DNA of 64,000 nucleotides from an uncultured Clostridia bacterium (GCA_947591315.1 CANQDD010000004.1:59095-123094); one strand, 5' to 3'; positions 53,376-63,876 are shown, counted from the first letter of the stretch. Numbers and translations are program-made. Notes: a model not told the origin generated them from the sequence alone.

Positions 53376-53996
53376 TTATCCGATTTCTTTGGTGCGTTTG
53401 ATTATTTTTAACCTCGTGTGTTCCTCGCGCTCCTTTTCCTCCAGAGCGTTCGCAATTTCCTTCGTGATGTTCTCGTAGCGCGGTATCGTGATGTTTTCGA
53501 GAGCGTTCGCGCGCTTCTGCGTTTTCTTGATGTTCATTGCGAGGCGGTACACGGCGTTTTCTATTTCCGTAAGGCGCACGGTAAGCGACTTTACCTCGTT
53601 AAATTCAGCCATAGCCTCGTCGAGCGCGGAGGACGTGTCGCCGAAGCTGTACGCCGGTCTGCCGCTTTTTTCGCCGGCGGTCACTACGGGTATCTCCACG
53701 CCCATTACGCTCCTTAAATCAATCTTAACGCTGTCCTCTATTTTTGCGCAGCGCGCAAGGTACTGCACGTGGCTCACGCCCATTATTATATTCGCGCTTT
53801 CGAGCGCCTTGTACGCCGCAGCGAACGTGCGCTCTATATCGTCCTCGACGCGCTTCGCCTCCTCGATGAGGTTCATCATTTCGCGGATAAGGATATTACG
53901 CTTTTTGTCAAGCATTTCATATCCCTGCCGCGACAGGCGCAGCGTGTTTTTCGCCGCTATAAGGTTGCCCTTTGTGGGGGCTGCGTCGTTTTGCAT
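53376..53996 (-). CDS. atpD: V-type ATP synthase subunit D
   Basis: This 206-residue protein is the central rotor stalk of the V/A-type ATPase. APTKGNLIAAKNTLRLSRQGYEMLDKKRNIL is the conserved N-terminal helix of the family, and the C-terminal helix (NALENITIPRYENITKEIANALEEKEREEHTRLK) pairs with it as a coiled coil. It is the last gene of the operon and is followed by a terminator. Confidence 0.95.
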   Translation of the reverse strand: MQNDAAPTKGNLIAAKNTLRLSRQGYEMLDKKRNILIREMMNLIEEAKRVEDDIERTFAAAYKALESANIIMGVSHVQYLARCAKIEDSVKIDLRSVMGVEIPVVTAGEKSGRPAYSFGDTSSALDEAMAEFNEVKSLTVRLTEIENAVYRLAMNIKKTQKRANALENITIPRYENITKEIANALEEKEREEHTRLKIIKRTKEIG

Positions 53997-54016
53997 AATA
54001 TCCTCTCCCTTCAGTT

Positions 54017-55402
54017 TTATTCGCCCTTGTAGTATTTCGCGAGTATCTTGTCGTCCACTCTGTCAAGCTCGGATTTCGGCAGCATTTTCAAAAGCTCCCA
54101 GCCGAGATTTAACGTTTCCTCTATGCTTCTGTTCTCGTCCTTGCCCTGACGGAGAAATTTATCGTCGAACGCCTTGCCGAACGCGATATACTTCTTGTCC
54201 ATATCCGACAGTTCGTCCTCGCCGATTACCGACGCGAGACTTTTCGCGTCCTCAACCTTCGAGTACGACGCGAAAAGCTGGTTCGCAAGGTCTTGATGAT
54301 CCTCGCGCGTGAAGCCCTCGCCTATGCCGTCCTTCATAAGTCTCGACAGCGACGGCAGTATCGCCACCGGCGGGTACACGCCCTTCAGGTGCAGATCGCG
54401 TCCGAGCGTTATCTGTCCCTCGGTGATGTAGCCGGTAAGGTCGGGTATCGGGTGCGTGATGTCATCGTTCGGCATCGTGAGAATAGGCACCTGCGTTACC
54501 GAGCCCTGTGAGTCCTTTATTATTCCCGCGCGCTCGTACAGCGACGCGAGGTCGGAGTACAGGTAGCCGGGGAAGCCTTTTCTCGACGGTATCTCGCCCT
54601 TTGACGACGACACCTCTCGAAGCGCCTCCGCGTAGGACGTCATATCCGTGAGAATTACAAGCACGTGCATGTTGTGCGTAAACGCGAGGTATTCCGCAGC
54701 CGTTAAAGCGCAGCGCGGAGTTATTATTCTCTCAACGACGGGATCGTTTGAAAGGTTTAAGAACATTACAACCTTGCCGAGCACGCCGCTTTCCTCGAAC
54801 GAACGCTTAAAGTAATTCGCCACGTCGTGCTTTACGCCCATAGCAGCGAACACTATCGCGAATTTGTCGCCGTCCACGTCGTCCGCGTCCGCGACCTTCG
54901 CCTGACGCGCTATCTGCACGGCAAGCTCGTCATGCGGCATGCCGTCGCCGGAGAATATCGGCAGCTTCTGTCCGCGTATAAGCGTCATAAGGCAGTCTAT
55001 GGACGATATGCCGGTCTGTATGAAGTTGTTCGGGTACTCTCTTGACACCGGATTTATCGGCAGTCCGTTTACGTCCCGTATCTCGTCCGCGAAATACTCG
55101 CCCAGTCCGTCTATCGGTCTGCCGACGCCGTCAAGCGTTCTGCCGAGCATTTCCTTCGACAGCGGCAGACGCATAGGCTCGCCGTTGAATTTCGTCTTTG
55201 TGTTTGTGAGCGACAGGTCGGACGTACCCTCGAACACCTGTATAACGGCTTTGTCGCCCGCGATTTCCGTGACGCGTCCGATACGCTTTTCGCCGCTGTC
55301 GAGCGTCACCGTTACCATTTCCTCGTAAAACGCGTCGTCCACGCCTTCGAGAACTACCAGAGGTCCCTGTATGTTGTTAAGTCCCATATATTCGATTGCC
55401 AT
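54017..55402 (-). CDS. atpB: V-type ATP synthase subunit B
   Basis: This 461-residue regulatory subunit of the V1 head has the V-type B pattern: [51 protein letters not shown] and [17 protein letters not shown], where a full Walker A is absent as expected. I chose ATG 55402 because GAGGTGAT lies 6 nt upstream; the upstream in-frame start at 55432 would overlap the end of atpA. It follows atpA by 10 bp. Confidence 0.95.
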   Translation of the reverse strand: MAIEYMGLNNIQGPLVVLEGVDDAFYEEMVTVTLDSGEKRIGRVTEIAGDKAVIQVFEGTSDLSLTNTKTKFNGEPMRLPLSKEMLGRTLDGVGRPIDGLGEYFADEIRDVNGLPINPVSREYPNNFIQTGISSIDCLMTLIRGQKLPIFSGDGMPHDELAVQIARQAKVADADDVDGDKFAIVFAAMGVKHDVANYFKRSFEESGVLGKVVMFLNLSNDPVVERIITPRCALTAAEYLAFTHNMHVLVILTDMTSYAEALREVSSSKGEIPSRKGFPGYLYSDLASLYERAGIIKDSQGSVTQVPILTMPNDDITHPIPDLTGYITEGQITLGRDLHLKGVYPPVAILPSLSRLMKDGIGEGFTREDHQDLANQLFASYSKVEDAKSLASVIGEDELSDMDKKYIAFGKAFDDKFLRQGKDENRSIEETLNLGWELLKMLPKSELDRVDDKILAKYYKGE

Positions 55403-55412
55403 TTTTATCACC

Positions 55413-57173
55413 TCACCCGATAATCCTGTCAAACGTTTCGTTTATTTTGTCTTTAAGCGCCTCGAACGGCGCGTCGATATTTTCGTTGCCTATGGTGTAT
55501 TTTACCCTTATAATGTCGTCCGCTATGCCGCTTTCCGCAACCTTTGACAGTACGACGCCCTTTTCGGCGCACTCTCTTATGCGCTTGTCGAACAGCAGTA
55601 TCACGTCCATCATCTTGTTCTGCTTTTCGAGCGGCACATACGTGTCGTCGGCGTGGAACGCATTCTGCTGCAAGAATCCGACGCGTATCACTCTTGCCGC
55701 CTCAAGCGTTGCCTTCTGACCGTCGGGGAGAACGTCCGCGCCTATGAGCTTAACTATCTCCATAAGGCTCGATTCCTCCTGCAAAATAGCCATGAGGCGT
55801 TCGCGCTTCTGCATAAAGTCGGGCGCGACGTTTTCACTGTACCATTTTGTAAGCTCGTCAAGGTATTCGCTGTAGCTCGTGAGCCAGTGTATCGCGGGGT
55901 AGTGACGCGCGTACGCGAGCGGCTTGTCAAGCGCCCAGAAGCAGCGGATAAAACGCTTTGTGTTCTGCGTTACCGGCTCGGAGAAGTCGCCGCCCTGCGG
56001 CGATACCGCGCCGATTATCGACACCGAGCCCTCCGTGCCGTTAAGGTTCGTGACGTAACCCGCTCTTTCGTAGAACTGTGATAGTCTCGACGCGAGGTAC
56101 GCGGGGAAGCCTTCCTCGGCGGGCATTTCCTCAAGTCTGCCGGAGATTTCGCGCAAAGCCTCCGCCCACCTCGAAGTGGAGTCAGCCATAAGCGCGACGT
56201 CGTAGCCCATGTCGCGGTAATACTCCGCGAGCGTAACGCCCGTGTAAATGCTCGCCTCACGCGCCGCAACGGGCATGTTTGACGTGTTCGCTATAAGCAC
56301 CGTTCTGTCGAGCAGCGGACGCTGCGATTTCGGGTCTATAAGCTCCGAAAATTCCTGCAAAACCTGCGTCATCTCGTTGCCGCGCTCACCGCAGCCGATG
56401 TATACGATTATGTCCGCGTCGCACCACTTCGCAAGCTGATGCTGCGTCATGGTCTTGCCCGTACCGAAGCCGCCCGGTATGGCAGCCGCGCCGCCCTTCG
56501 CGAGCGGGAAAAACGCGTCTATCACGCGCTGACCCGTAACGAGCGGTCTTGAGATAGGCTGACGCTCGGTGTAGGGGCGCGCCTTTTTTATCGCCCATTT
56601 CTGCGCTATCGTTATGTCCTTTATCTCGTCGCCGACGCTCACCTTCGCTATTACGTCAGTTATTTTGTATTTGCCGCTTTCGGCGACCCATTCTATTCTG
56701 CCGCTTATGTCCGGCGGTACCATTACGCGGTGCTCGATGAGGCTCGTTTCCTGCACGGTCGCTATAATATCGCCGCCGTGCGCGTAGTCGCCCTGCGCCG
56801 CCTTTATCTCAACGTCCCACTCCCTGCTTTCGTCAAGGTTGGACACCTTTAAGCCGCGCGTTACGTACGCTCCCGAAAGGGCGCGTATGTCCTTGAGCGG
56901 ACGCTCTATGCCGTCAAAAATATTGGAGAGTATTCCGGGCGCGAGCGTGATCGCCAGAGGCCCGCCCGTGCCGCGCACCGGCTCGCCCTTTTTAAGACCT
57001 GTCGTTTCCTCGTACACCTGCACAATCGTTTCGTTTTCGGTAACGCCTATGACCTCTCCGATAAGCTCCTCGTCCCCGACGTACACCATTTCCTGCATCT
57101 CAAACGCGTCGGAGCCCTTTACCTTTACGACGGGGCCGTTTATGCCGAATATTGTACCGTTTGCGATTGCCAT
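55413..57173 (-). CDS. atpA: V-type ATP synthase catalytic subunit A
   Basis: This 586-residue catalytic subunit has the non-homologous insert typical of V/A-type A subunits (about 110-200), Walker [18 protein letters not shown], the [16 protein letters not shown] segment and [28 protein letters not shown]. It hydrolyses or makes ATP coupled to ion flow through the I/K membrane sector. Confidence 0.96.
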   Translation of the reverse strand: MAIANGTIFGINGPVVKVKGSDAFEMQEMVYVGDEELIGEVIGVTENETIVQVYEETTGLKKGEPVRGTGGPLAITLAPGILSNIFDGIERPLKDIRALSGAYVTRGLKVSNLDESREWDVEIKAAQGDYAHGGDIIATVQETSLIEHRVMVPPDISGRIEWVAESGKYKITDVIAKVSVGDEIKDITIAQKWAIKKARPYTERQPISRPLVTGQRVIDAFFPLAKGGAAAIPGGFGTGKTMTQHQLAKWCDADIIVYIGCGERGNEMTQVLQEFSELIDPKSQRPLLDRTVLIANTSNMPVAAREASIYTGVTLAEYYRDMGYDVALMADSTSRWAEALREISGRLEEMPAEEGFPAYLASRLSQFYERAGYVTNLNGTEGSVSIIGAVSPQGGDFSEPVTQNTKRFIRCFWALDKPLAYARHYPAIHWLTSYSEYLDELTKWYSENVAPDFMQKRERLMAILQEESSLMEIVKLIGADVLPDGQKATLEAARVIRVGFLQQNAFHADDTYVPLEKQNKMMDVILLFDKRIRECAEKGVVLSKVAESGIADDIIRVKYTIGNENIDAPFEALKDKINETFDRIIG

Positions 57174-57189
57174 ATCTGTTTACCTCCCG

Positions 57190-57792
57190 TCAGTTCAGCG
57201 CTGCGCTGTTTTCGCGCAGAAACTTTTCCTTCTGCTCCGCGAGCAGCTCACCGAACGAATAATCCGCCGCGACGCGTCTGGAGCTGTTGTAAACCCTCAC
57301 GCCGCCGATAAAATCATGCTCGTGCGCCGCCTCGACGGTGATTTTCGCCGTGTCCACTATGTCCTCTATCCACGGCTTGAATTTGAGGTCGTCGGGCGAA
57401 ATGTATACGGTTTTCATGCCCTTTCCCACCTCGAACAGCGCCTTGTTTACCAAATTCTTGAACCACTTTTCGTATTCCGCGCTTCGGCAGAAATCGCGCA
57501 GCTTCCTTTCCGCCTCGCCCATTACGTCGTCCACAATCTGCTCGCGCTTTATCAAAAGCTGCTTTTTCGCGTCAAGCTGCGCGCGCAAAAGCTTTGAGTT
57601 GGATTCCTTCTTCGCCTCGGTTATCGTGCTTTGAATTTCGTCGTATGCGCGCTGCAGAAACTCGTTTTCCTTCTGTGTGAGACGCTTACTGCGCTCGTTT
57701 TCGACAGCAGCTATCAGCTCGTCACGCTTCTGCGTCGCGTCGCGCAGTACAAGCTCGGAAAAAATGTTTAATTTTTCTGTTAAATTTTCCAT
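57190..57792 (-). CDS. atpE: V-type ATP synthase subunit E
   Basis: This 200-residue peripheral-stalk subunit has a long charged N-terminal helix (about 1-95) and a small alpha/beta C-terminal domain (FIGGVRVYNSSRRVAADYSFGELLAEQKEKF). The family pairs with subunit G as the stator. It lies 27 bp after subunit F and 16 bp before subunit A. Confidence 0.92.
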   Translation of the reverse strand: MENLTEKLNIFSELVLRDATQKRDELIAAVENERSKRLTQKENEFLQRAYDEIQSTITEAKKESNSKLLRAQLDAKKQLLIKREQIVDDVMGEAERKLRDFCRSAEYEKWFKNLVNKALFEVGKGMKTVYISPDDLKFKPWIEDIVDTAKITVEAAHEHDFIGGVRVYNSSRRVAADYSFGELLAEQKEKFLRENSAALN

Positions 57793-57819
57793 ATGTCATT
57801 TCCTTCTTTCCATGCAAAA

Positions 57820-58128
57820 TCACAGCTTCAAGCCGATCGATTCCTGAACAAGTCTGTTGATTGAGCCGGCAATATCGCGGCTGCCGTGTCTGTCGGGGAT
57901 CTCGATTATGAGCGGCGTGTGGAGCGTGAGCTTTAAGCTGTCAAGCTCGCTTTTCACGAGCGCGCCCGCCTTTTCGGTGAACATGAGTATGCCCAGATCC
58001 TTATCCCCAAGAGCCTTTTGTATTTCCGCGTCAACCTCCTCCGGCGTGTGCGCCACAGCGCCGGGTATTCCGGCGAGACGCATACCGATAAGGGTGTCGA
58101 TATTGTCGCTGATAAGATACATTTTCAT
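57820..58128 (-). CDS. atpF: V-type ATP synthase subunit F
   Basis: This 102-residue CheY-like small stalk subunit has MKMYLISDNIDTLIGMRLAGIPG and ILMFTEKAGALVKSELDSLK, which fit the NtpG/AtpF family. It binds subunit D in the rotor. The start follows GGGAGC. Confidence 0.92.
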   Translation of the reverse strand: MKMYLISDNIDTLIGMRLAGIPGAVAHTPEEVDAEIQKALGDKDLGILMFTEKAGALVKSELDSLKLTLHTPLIIEIPDRHGSRDIAGSINRLVQESIGLKL

Positions 58129-58143
58129 TGTTTTGCTCCCACT

Positions 58144-58563
58144 TTACGCGTTCAAAATCATGAATGAGATTACAAGACCATACAATGCGATACCTTCCGC
58201 AAGCGCAACGAAGATAAGCGTTTTACCCATGATGCTCTCGTTTTCGCTCATCGCGCCGATAGCCGCAGACGCCGCGGACGATACGGCGATACCGCCGCCG
58301 ATACCGGAAAGACCGGTTGACACAGCCGCGCCGATGTACTTTAAGCCTTCGCCGACGCTTAAGCCCGCAGCCGTTTCACCTGCCGCAAGCGCCGGAACTG
58401 CGCAGCCGAGGCAGTAAATAACGCCTATGCCCATAACGCTGAAAAACGCGATAGTGTTCATCAAAAGGCATTCCTTACCCTTTCTCTTGCCCGTTGCGCG
58501 GTAAATGCCGTACGGAACGGCAACGCTCAAACCAACCAAAATCAGTAAAATCTTCAATAACAT
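58144..58563 (-). CDS. atpK: V-type ATP synthase membrane rotor subunit K
   Basis: This 139-residue proteolipid has four predicted helices. The second hairpin (about 72-139) is canonical: GLKYIGAAVSTGLSGIGGGIAVSSAA and the ion-binding glutamate in FVALAEGIALYGLVISF. The first hairpin (1-62) lacks the glycine-rich GSAxG motif and the conserved residues of two-hairpin c subunits such as Enterococcus NtpK, and has a charged loop (RATGKRKGKE) instead. Such N-termini are seen in other clostridial K subunits. I chose ATG 58563, 7 nt after GGAGG; a TTG start at 58578 falls on the ribosome site. Confidence 0.92.
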   Translation of the reverse strand: MLLKILLILVGLSVAVPYGIYRATGKRKGKECLLMNTIAFFSVMGIGVIYCLGCAVPALAAGETAAGLSVGEGLKYIGAAVSTGLSGIGGGIAVSSAASAAIGAMSENESIMGKTLIFVALAEGIALYGLVISFMILNA

Positions 58564-58612
58564 TTCAATTACCTCCAATATGTGTTTTTATATTCGCGCC
58601 GAGAGGCGTTGT

Positions 58613-60511
58613 TTACTTGTTTTTAAGCGATACGAACTCGCGTCCGTGACCGCTGTAGTAGCGGCTGAACATCTCGTAATATTCGAGACGCAGTACCTGT
58701 ATCGCGACGATAAGTCCTTCGAGAACCATGACGAGTATGTTTCCGAAAACGGTCACGAGCATACCGCCCACTCCGCCGCCCGCCGAGAGCGACGCGACAG
58801 CCATCATCATGCCGACGTGTATGACCGCGAACGCGCCTATTCTCAAAAACGATATTGTGTTTGTGCAGAAGCTCAGTATTACCTCGAACAGCTCAAAGAA
58901 GCTCTCCACAAAGAACATTCCGCCTGTCGGGAACAGGTTTTTCTCGCCCTCGATAAGCCGTGTGAGCGGCTCGGAAAGGTACATGACAAGTACCGCTATG
59001 ATGAGCATTACCACGAATACGACCGTCGGTATGCCGAGATTTAAGAGTATATTCGCGGCGAGCAATACCACGGCGACATAGAACAAAATCCCCGCCAGTC
59101 CGTTATGCCCGAAGAACGCCTCGCCCTTGTTGCCGCTTTTCAGCATATTTATGACGTTTAGAACCATGCCGAATATTATGACTATACCGCCCATACAGAC
59201 TGTGCCTATTAGCAGCGACATGATGTTTTCCATAGGCTGCAGGGGCGTATAGTGGAACAGCTCTGGCAATATTTCCTCGTTGCCGAACACGCTGCCGTAT
59301 ATAAAGCCGCTGATAATGCCGGCAAGTCCGACCATGCCGATTATGCCGCCGAGATCCATCTTTTTGAACTTGTACGCCAAAAATCCAACTATCGCAAGCA
59401 CAGCCGACTGTCCCACGTCGCCGAACATTATTCCGAAAAAGAGTATATACGTGAACGCCAGTATCGGCGTCGGGTCGATTTCCCTGTAATTCGGCAGACC
59501 GTACATTTTTACGAACATCTCGAACGGCTTGCATATCGGGTTGTTTTTGAGCTTCGTCGGAGGGGTGATGTTCTTTACGTCCTCCGCGTCCTCCTGATTG
59601 AATATAACAACGTCGCCCGATTTTCCGATTTCCTTTTCGAGCTTCGCCGCTTCCTTCGCTTCCATCCAGCCGACGATGTAGAAGAACATTTCGCCGTGCG
59701 CCGCGCATCTGCGTATTTCGGAGAACTGCTTGCGCTTTTTCGCGAGGTTGTATATGCCGATAAGCTCCGTCTTTGAGTCAGCTATGATGCCGGCAGTCTT
59801 TTTACTGAGCTCCGTAATCTGCCCTTTGAGAGCCTCGCTGCGGTTCGTGAGCATACGCTTTATCTCTTCGGGAGTGCCGGAGTACGTTCTGTCAAGCGGT
59901 ATCTCCTCGAAGTAAAGCGATGTGAACACGTCGTCGATTTTCGACTTTTTAAGCCTCGGAGTGAAGTAAAAACCCCATATATCCGTCTGATCCTCGGCTG
60001 TTTGTATAAACACAGTTTCGAGGTCGTCAAGATACGTCATGAGCGTTTTGTAGCTCGCCTTGGGAATGTGTCCGAACCTGTAAGAGACAAACTCCATTTT
60101 GTTTATCTTCGCCATATCAACGTCAAAGCCGTTCATCAAGCCGAGCGTTTTAATCGCGTCGTTGTTGCTCTCGATTTCGGCGCTGAGCGACGACGCTTCC
60201 TTCTTCTCGTTTTCGATGTGGCTGTTTATCTCGTCTATGAATTTGAGCATCTCGTCAGCCGTCTGCTCCCCGCATTCGGTTTCGGTGTCCTGCGGTATGC
60301 CGCCGGTCAGACGGAAAATGTTTTCCGCGCTTTTTACGACCGCGTCGTACTCGCTCGCCTCGTCAAACGCGCGCAGCCGTTTAATTCCCGTAAGCACCGA
60401 CATCGCGTTTTCAAGATGAATGTCCCTGCCGTAAATATACTTTTCGGCTACGCTGTCAAAACGGTCGATAGGTCCCGACACTACCACCATTTTCATTTTT
60501 GTTATCGCCAT
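58613..60511 (-). CDS. atpI: V-type ATP synthase subunit I
   Basis: This 632-residue stator membrane subunit has a cytoplasmic N-terminal half (1-345) that binds the peripheral stalks and a C-terminal membrane half with about seven helices. These include FTYILFFGIMFGDVGQSAVLAIVG, LFPTGGMFFVESFFELFEVILSFCTNTISFLRIGAFAVIHVGMM (which carries the conserved arginine of the ion half-channels) and VLEGLIVAIQVLRLEYYEMFSRYYSGHGREF. GGAGG precedes ATG 60511. Confidence 0.95.
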   Translation of the reverse strand: MAITKMKMVVVSGPIDRFDSVAEKYIYGRDIHLENAMSVLTGIKRLRAFDEASEYDAVVKSAENIFRLTGGIPQDTETECGEQTADEMLKFIDEINSHIENEKKEASSLSAEIESNNDAIKTLGLMNGFDVDMAKINKMEFVSYRFGHIPKASYKTLMTYLDDLETVFIQTAEDQTDIWGFYFTPRLKKSKIDDVFTSLYFEEIPLDRTYSGTPEEIKRMLTNRSEALKGQITELSKKTAGIIADSKTELIGIYNLAKKRKQFSEIRRCAAHGEMFFYIVGWMEAKEAAKLEKEIGKSGDVVIFNQEDAEDVKNITPPTKLKNNPICKPFEMFVKMYGLPNYREIDPTPILAFTYILFFGIMFGDVGQSAVLAIVGFLAYKFKKMDLGGIIGMVGLAGIISGFIYGSVFGNEEILPELFHYTPLQPMENIMSLLIGTVCMGGIVIIFGMVLNVINMLKSGNKGEAFFGHNGLAGILFYVAVVLLAANILLNLGIPTVVFVVMLIIAVLVMYLSEPLTRLIEGEKNLFPTGGMFFVESFFELFEVILSFCTNTISFLRIGAFAVIHVGMMMAVASLSAGGGVGGMLVTVFGNILVMVLEGLIVAIQVLRLEYYEMFSRYYSGHGREFVSLKNK

Positions 60512-60526
60512 GTTGTACCTCCTCTC

Positions 60527-61570
60527 CTAAAATCTTACGTGACCGCTTATCGCGCTCGGATTTAATCCGTATCGTACGCCCTCCGTCACGGTCGTTATAT
60601 TGTCCGTTTCAAACTGCTTAAGCACCAGATACGCGAATATCGCCGCGAGCGATTCGGTATGGTTCACGAATATCTTTCTCGCTGTCCGCGCGTACATAGT
60701 GCGGTAATTTTCCTCGGGGAAGCTGCCGCTCGAAATACCGTCGAACAGCTCTCCGTAAGGCGTTTGCCCGACGATTATCTCAACGGCTTTCTCCGCGTCC
60801 GGCGCGTGTACCGCCGCGCGCAGGCTTTCCTCGCTTACGCGGTGGCGCACCGGCAGAAGATACGTGAATATAATCTCGCTCGGGAAGCCGTAATATTTCT
60901 TGCCGCGGTAAATCCACATTAAATTGAGCATATCTATCTTTGAGCCTATAAGCTCCTCAAACAGCTTTAGCTGTCCGTTTTTCAGCTTTTTGTGCGCCTC
61001 GCGCCATACGCGCGAGTATAGAAACGAGTCAAGCACCGCTCCCATCGAGAAGAAGTCCGCGCCTATGCTTGCCGCGCGTCCGAGCGGCATGGCGTAAGGC
61101 GTGTCGGCGCAGGCGCGTATGCAGTCGTCGAGCGACGACGCGCTCTGCATTATCGACTTGTCTATCTTCGTGTGCGTTTCAAAGAACGCGTCGAACCTTC
61201 CCTGATTCACCTCGTCGCTGCTGCGCTTTTCGTTGTTGTAGATGTAGCGTATTTCACGCTTCAGAAATTCCACCTCGCGCTGCATGAACCAGAAGCTAAG
61301 CAGGCTGCGCTTTTCCTTGTCCACAAATTTATAAATTCTGATATACTCGTCCATGACGTTGTTTTCGAGTATAAGCTCCATAACGCCGCGGTGTATCTCG
61401 CGCTCGTCCACGTCCGACAGCACATCGCTGTAGCCGGACATGCTTTTAAGGTACGCGCACACGTCGCCGACGCTTCTCTTTGACAGCAGCTCCTCGTAAT
61501 CCTTTTGGTCGAGGAACCGCGCATACATGGCTTTGAGCTTCGCGGCAACCGCGCTGTATTCAACGCTCAT
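60527..61570 (-). CDS. atpC: V-type ATP synthase subunit C
   Basis: This 347-residue subunit links the rotor stalk to the K ring. It is mostly alpha-helical with three repeated lobes (MSVEYSAVAAKLKAMYARFL, SFWFMQREVEFLKREIRYI, and DNITTVTEGVRYGLNPSAI at the end), as in the V-ATPase C/AC39 family. It lies between subunit G and subunit I with 3- and 15-bp gaps. Confidence 0.93.
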   Translation of the reverse strand: MSVEYSAVAAKLKAMYARFLDQKDYEELLSKRSVGDVCAYLKSMSGYSDVLSDVDEREIHRGVMELILENNVMDEYIRIYKFVDKEKRSLLSFWFMQREVEFLKREIRYIYNNEKRSSDEVNQGRFDAFFETHTKIDKSIMQSASSLDDCIRACADTPYAMPLGRAASIGADFFSMGAVLDSFLYSRVWREAHKKLKNGQLKLFEELIGSKIDMLNLMWIYRGKKYYGFPSEIIFTYLLPVRHRVSEESLRAAVHAPDAEKAVEIIVGQTPYGELFDGISSGSFPEENYRTMYARTARKIFVNHTESLAAIFAYLVLKQFETDNITTVTEGVRYGLNPSAISGHVRF

Positions 61571-61573
61571 CGC

Positions 61574-61894
61574 TTAATTCATCCGCCTTCCGATTACGTT
61601 TTCGACTATTCCGTTTACCCACGCGTCCTTGTTCGCCCGATATTGGCTTTCAAGTCCCGCGATTTTTTCGTCAAGCTCCTTCTTCACCGCGGAGATTTTT
61701 TCTTCGGTGTCCTTTTCCTCGACGTTTTTGACGTATTCCTCGCGCTCGTGCGCGCGGCGTTCTATGTCGGCTTCGAGCTCCTTCGATTTTTCGGCGATTG
61801 ACTCGTCAAGCCCGTTGTCGGCTTTTTTCGCGTCGGAGATGATCTCCTGCGCTCTGTCCTCTATTTCCATAATTTTTTCGATAATCTCTTCCAT
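61574..61894 (-). CDS. V-type ATP synthase subunit G/H (stator coiled coil)
   Basis: This 106-residue protein is almost wholly a charged coiled coil (MEEIIEKIMEIEDRAQEIIS...EEKISAVKKELDEKIAGLE) and matches the NtpF/AhaH stator family by its position and helix pattern. It is the first gene of the operon. Its upstream region is filled by repeat cluster 6, and no clear promoter is seen between that cluster and the AAGGAG ribosome site. Confidence 0.88.
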   Translation of the reverse strand: MEEIIEKIMEIEDRAQEIISDAKKADNGLDESIAEKSKELEADIERRAHEREEYVKNVEEKDTEEKISAVKKELDEKIAGLESQYRANKDAWVNGIVENVIGRRMN

Positions 61895-61918
61895 TATGAA
61901 ACATCTCCTTTTTTATGC

Positions 61919-62174
61919 GGGCGACCGCAAGGGTCGCCCCTACGTAAGCGGGACGTCGAGGGCGCCGTCCCCTACACCCGTAATTTTGAAATTGTGCGCC
62001 GTAGGGGCTGGCGCCCTCGACAGCCCGTTAGCCTCTCCTTGAGGAGAGGTGGCATCGCAAAGCGATGACGGAGAGGTGGCAACAAATTTTCAAAACCACC
62101 TCTCAGTCGCCTTCGGCGACAGCTCCCCTCAAGGGGAGCCATACATGGCGGGCGGATAATATCCGCCCCTACAC
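61919..62174. repeat. Palindromic repeat cluster 6 (modules C, E, D, A inverted, H)
   Basis: Type C hairpin at 61919-61945; E arm at 61949-61976 (GGGAC/GTCCC stem); D arm at 62000-62029 (GGGGCT/AGCCC stem); inverted type A element at 62027-62145 with terminus CGTTAGCC; type H hairpin at 62149-62174. It fills the space between the UPF0210 gene and the V-ATPase operon. Confidence 0.9.
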
Positions 62175-62176
62175 CC

Positions 62177-63544
62177 TTAATTTTTCAAGCTCTGCAGCGG
62201 TGCGGGGATACGTCCGCCGCGGTTTATAAATTCCTCGCTCGAATACCGTTTTACCGGCATTACCGGTCCCGTGCCGAGCAGACCGCCGAATTCCACCACG
62301 TCGCCCTCTTTTTTGCCGGGCGCGGGTATCACTCTCACAGCCGTCGTTTTGGAGTTTACCATACCAATCGCGGCTTCGTCGGCTATGATAGCCGATATGG
62401 TCGATGCGGGCGTGTCGCCGGGAATTACTATCATGTCAAGTCCCACCGAGCATACGCACGTCATGGCTTCGAGCTTTTCAATCGTAAGCGCGCCTTCCTT
62501 TGCCGCGCTTATCATGCCCGCGTCCTCGCTCACCGGTATGAACGCGCCGGACAGTCCGCCGACGTAGCCGGACGCCATTACGCCGCCCTTCTTGACCGCG
62601 TCGTTCAGAAGTGCGAGAGCGGCTGTCGTGCCGTGCGCGCCGCATTTTTCAAGTCCCATTTCCTCCAATATATACGCCACGCTGTCGCCTATCGCCGGAG
62701 TGGGCGCGAGCGACAAGTCCACTATTCCGAACGGCACATTAAGGCGCTTCGACGCTTCGCGCGCCACAAGCTGTCCCATGCGCGTAATCTTGAACGCGGT
62801 CTTTTTAATCGTTTCCGCGACGTAGCCGAAATCCTTGCCCTTCGCCATTTCGAGCGCACATTTTACAACGCCGGGTCCCGATACGCCGACATTTATCACA
62901 CATTCGCCCTCGCCCTCGCCGAGGAACGCGCCCGCCATAAACGGGTTGTCCTCGACGGCGTTGCAGAACACAACGAGCTTCGCGCACGCGAAACCCTGCG
63001 TGTCGGCTGTCTTTTCAGCCGCTTTTTTCACGATTTCACCCATCTGCTTTACCGCGTCCATGTTTATTCCTGCTCTCGTCGAACCGACGTTGACGCTGGA
63101 GCATACAAGGTCGGTCGACGCGAGCGCGTCGGGGATCGAGTTTATAAGTATTCTTTCTCCGTTCGTGTAATCCTTATGCACAAGCGCGCTGTAGCCGCCG
63201 ATAAAGTTTACGCCGACCGTCTTTGCCGCTTTGTCGAGCGTTTTCGCTATCATGACCGCCTTTTCCTCGCTCGGCTCGTCGAGCGCGTCAACAAGCGTCG
63301 CGACGGGCGTTACGGATATGCGCTTGTTTATGATAGGTATGCCGAACTGTTCCTCAATATCCTCGCCGACCTTTACGAGATCCTTCGCGAGCGTCGTTAT
63401 CTTTTTATACACCTTATCGCACACAACGTCTATGTCGGGTCCCGCGCAGCTTTTGAGCGATATGCCCATTGTTATCGTGCGTATGTCAAGGTTTTCGTCG
63501 TCGATCATGCGTATTGTTTCGACTATTTCAAAGGGATTTATCAT
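62177..63544 (-). CDS. UPF0210 (PFL, DUF711) family protein
   Basis: This 455-residue protein matches UPF0210: [53 protein letters not shown] and [36 protein letters not shown]. The fold is related to PFL-like enzymes, but the reaction is not known. It follows the UPF0237 ACT gene by 15 bp; the two are commonly paired in bacteria, which suggests that the ACT protein regulates it. The stop is only 2 bp from repeat cluster 6. Confidence 0.92.
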   Translation of the reverse strand: MINPFEIVETIRMIDDENLDIRTITMGISLKSCAGPDIDVVCDKVYKKITTLAKDLVKVGEDIEEQFGIPIINKRISVTPVATLVDALDEPSEEKAVMIAKTLDKAAKTVGVNFIGGYSALVHKDYTNGERILINSIPDALASTDLVCSSVNVGSTRAGINMDAVKQMGEIVKKAAEKTADTQGFACAKLVVFCNAVEDNPFMAGAFLGEGEGECVINVGVSGPGVVKCALEMAKGKDFGYVAETIKKTAFKITRMGQLVAREASKRLNVPFGIVDLSLAPTPAIGDSVAYILEEMGLEKCGAHGTTAALALLNDAVKKGGVMASGYVGGLSGAFIPVSEDAGMISAAKEGALTIEKLEAMTCVCSVGLDMIVIPGDTPASTISAIIADEAAIGMVNSKTTAVRVIPAPGKKEGDVVEFGGLLGTGPVMPVKRYSSEEFINRGGRIPAPLQSLKN

Positions 63545-63559
63545 TTACTTATCCCTCCC

Positions 63560-63829
63560 TTATATTCTGTGCATGGAGGTGAAGATTTCCTCTCTCTGTA
63601 CGTGAATGGACAGTCCCATTCCCTCGCCGCACTCGTCGAGCGCGTCCGTCACGTCCTTGAACGGAATAACGTCGCTCTCGAAGTTTACGAGCATTATCAT
63701 CGTGAACATGTCCTGCATGACCGTCTGGGATATGTCGAGTATGTTTACCTCGTGCGCGTAAAGTATGTTGCTGACCTTCGCGATTATTCCCTTTTGGTCT
63801 TTGCCTATTACCGTTACAACTGCTTTCAT
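63560..63829 (-). CDS. UPF0237 ACT-domain protein
   Basis: This 89-residue single ACT domain (KAVVTVIGKDQKGIIAKVSNILYAHEVNILDISQTVMQ) matches UPF0237/GcvR-like small regulators that bind amino acids. Its partner is the UPF0210 protein encoded 15 bp downstream. GGAGAAAAACC precedes the ATG. Confidence 0.93.
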   Translation of the reverse strand: MKAVVTVIGKDQKGIIAKVSNILYAHEVNILDISQTVMQDMFTMIMLVNFESDVIPFKDVTDALDECGEGMGLSIHVQREEIFTSMHRI

Positions 63830-63876
63830 GGTTTTTCTCCTTCTTTTATCGGTAAATATGATTTAACGGCGAAATG

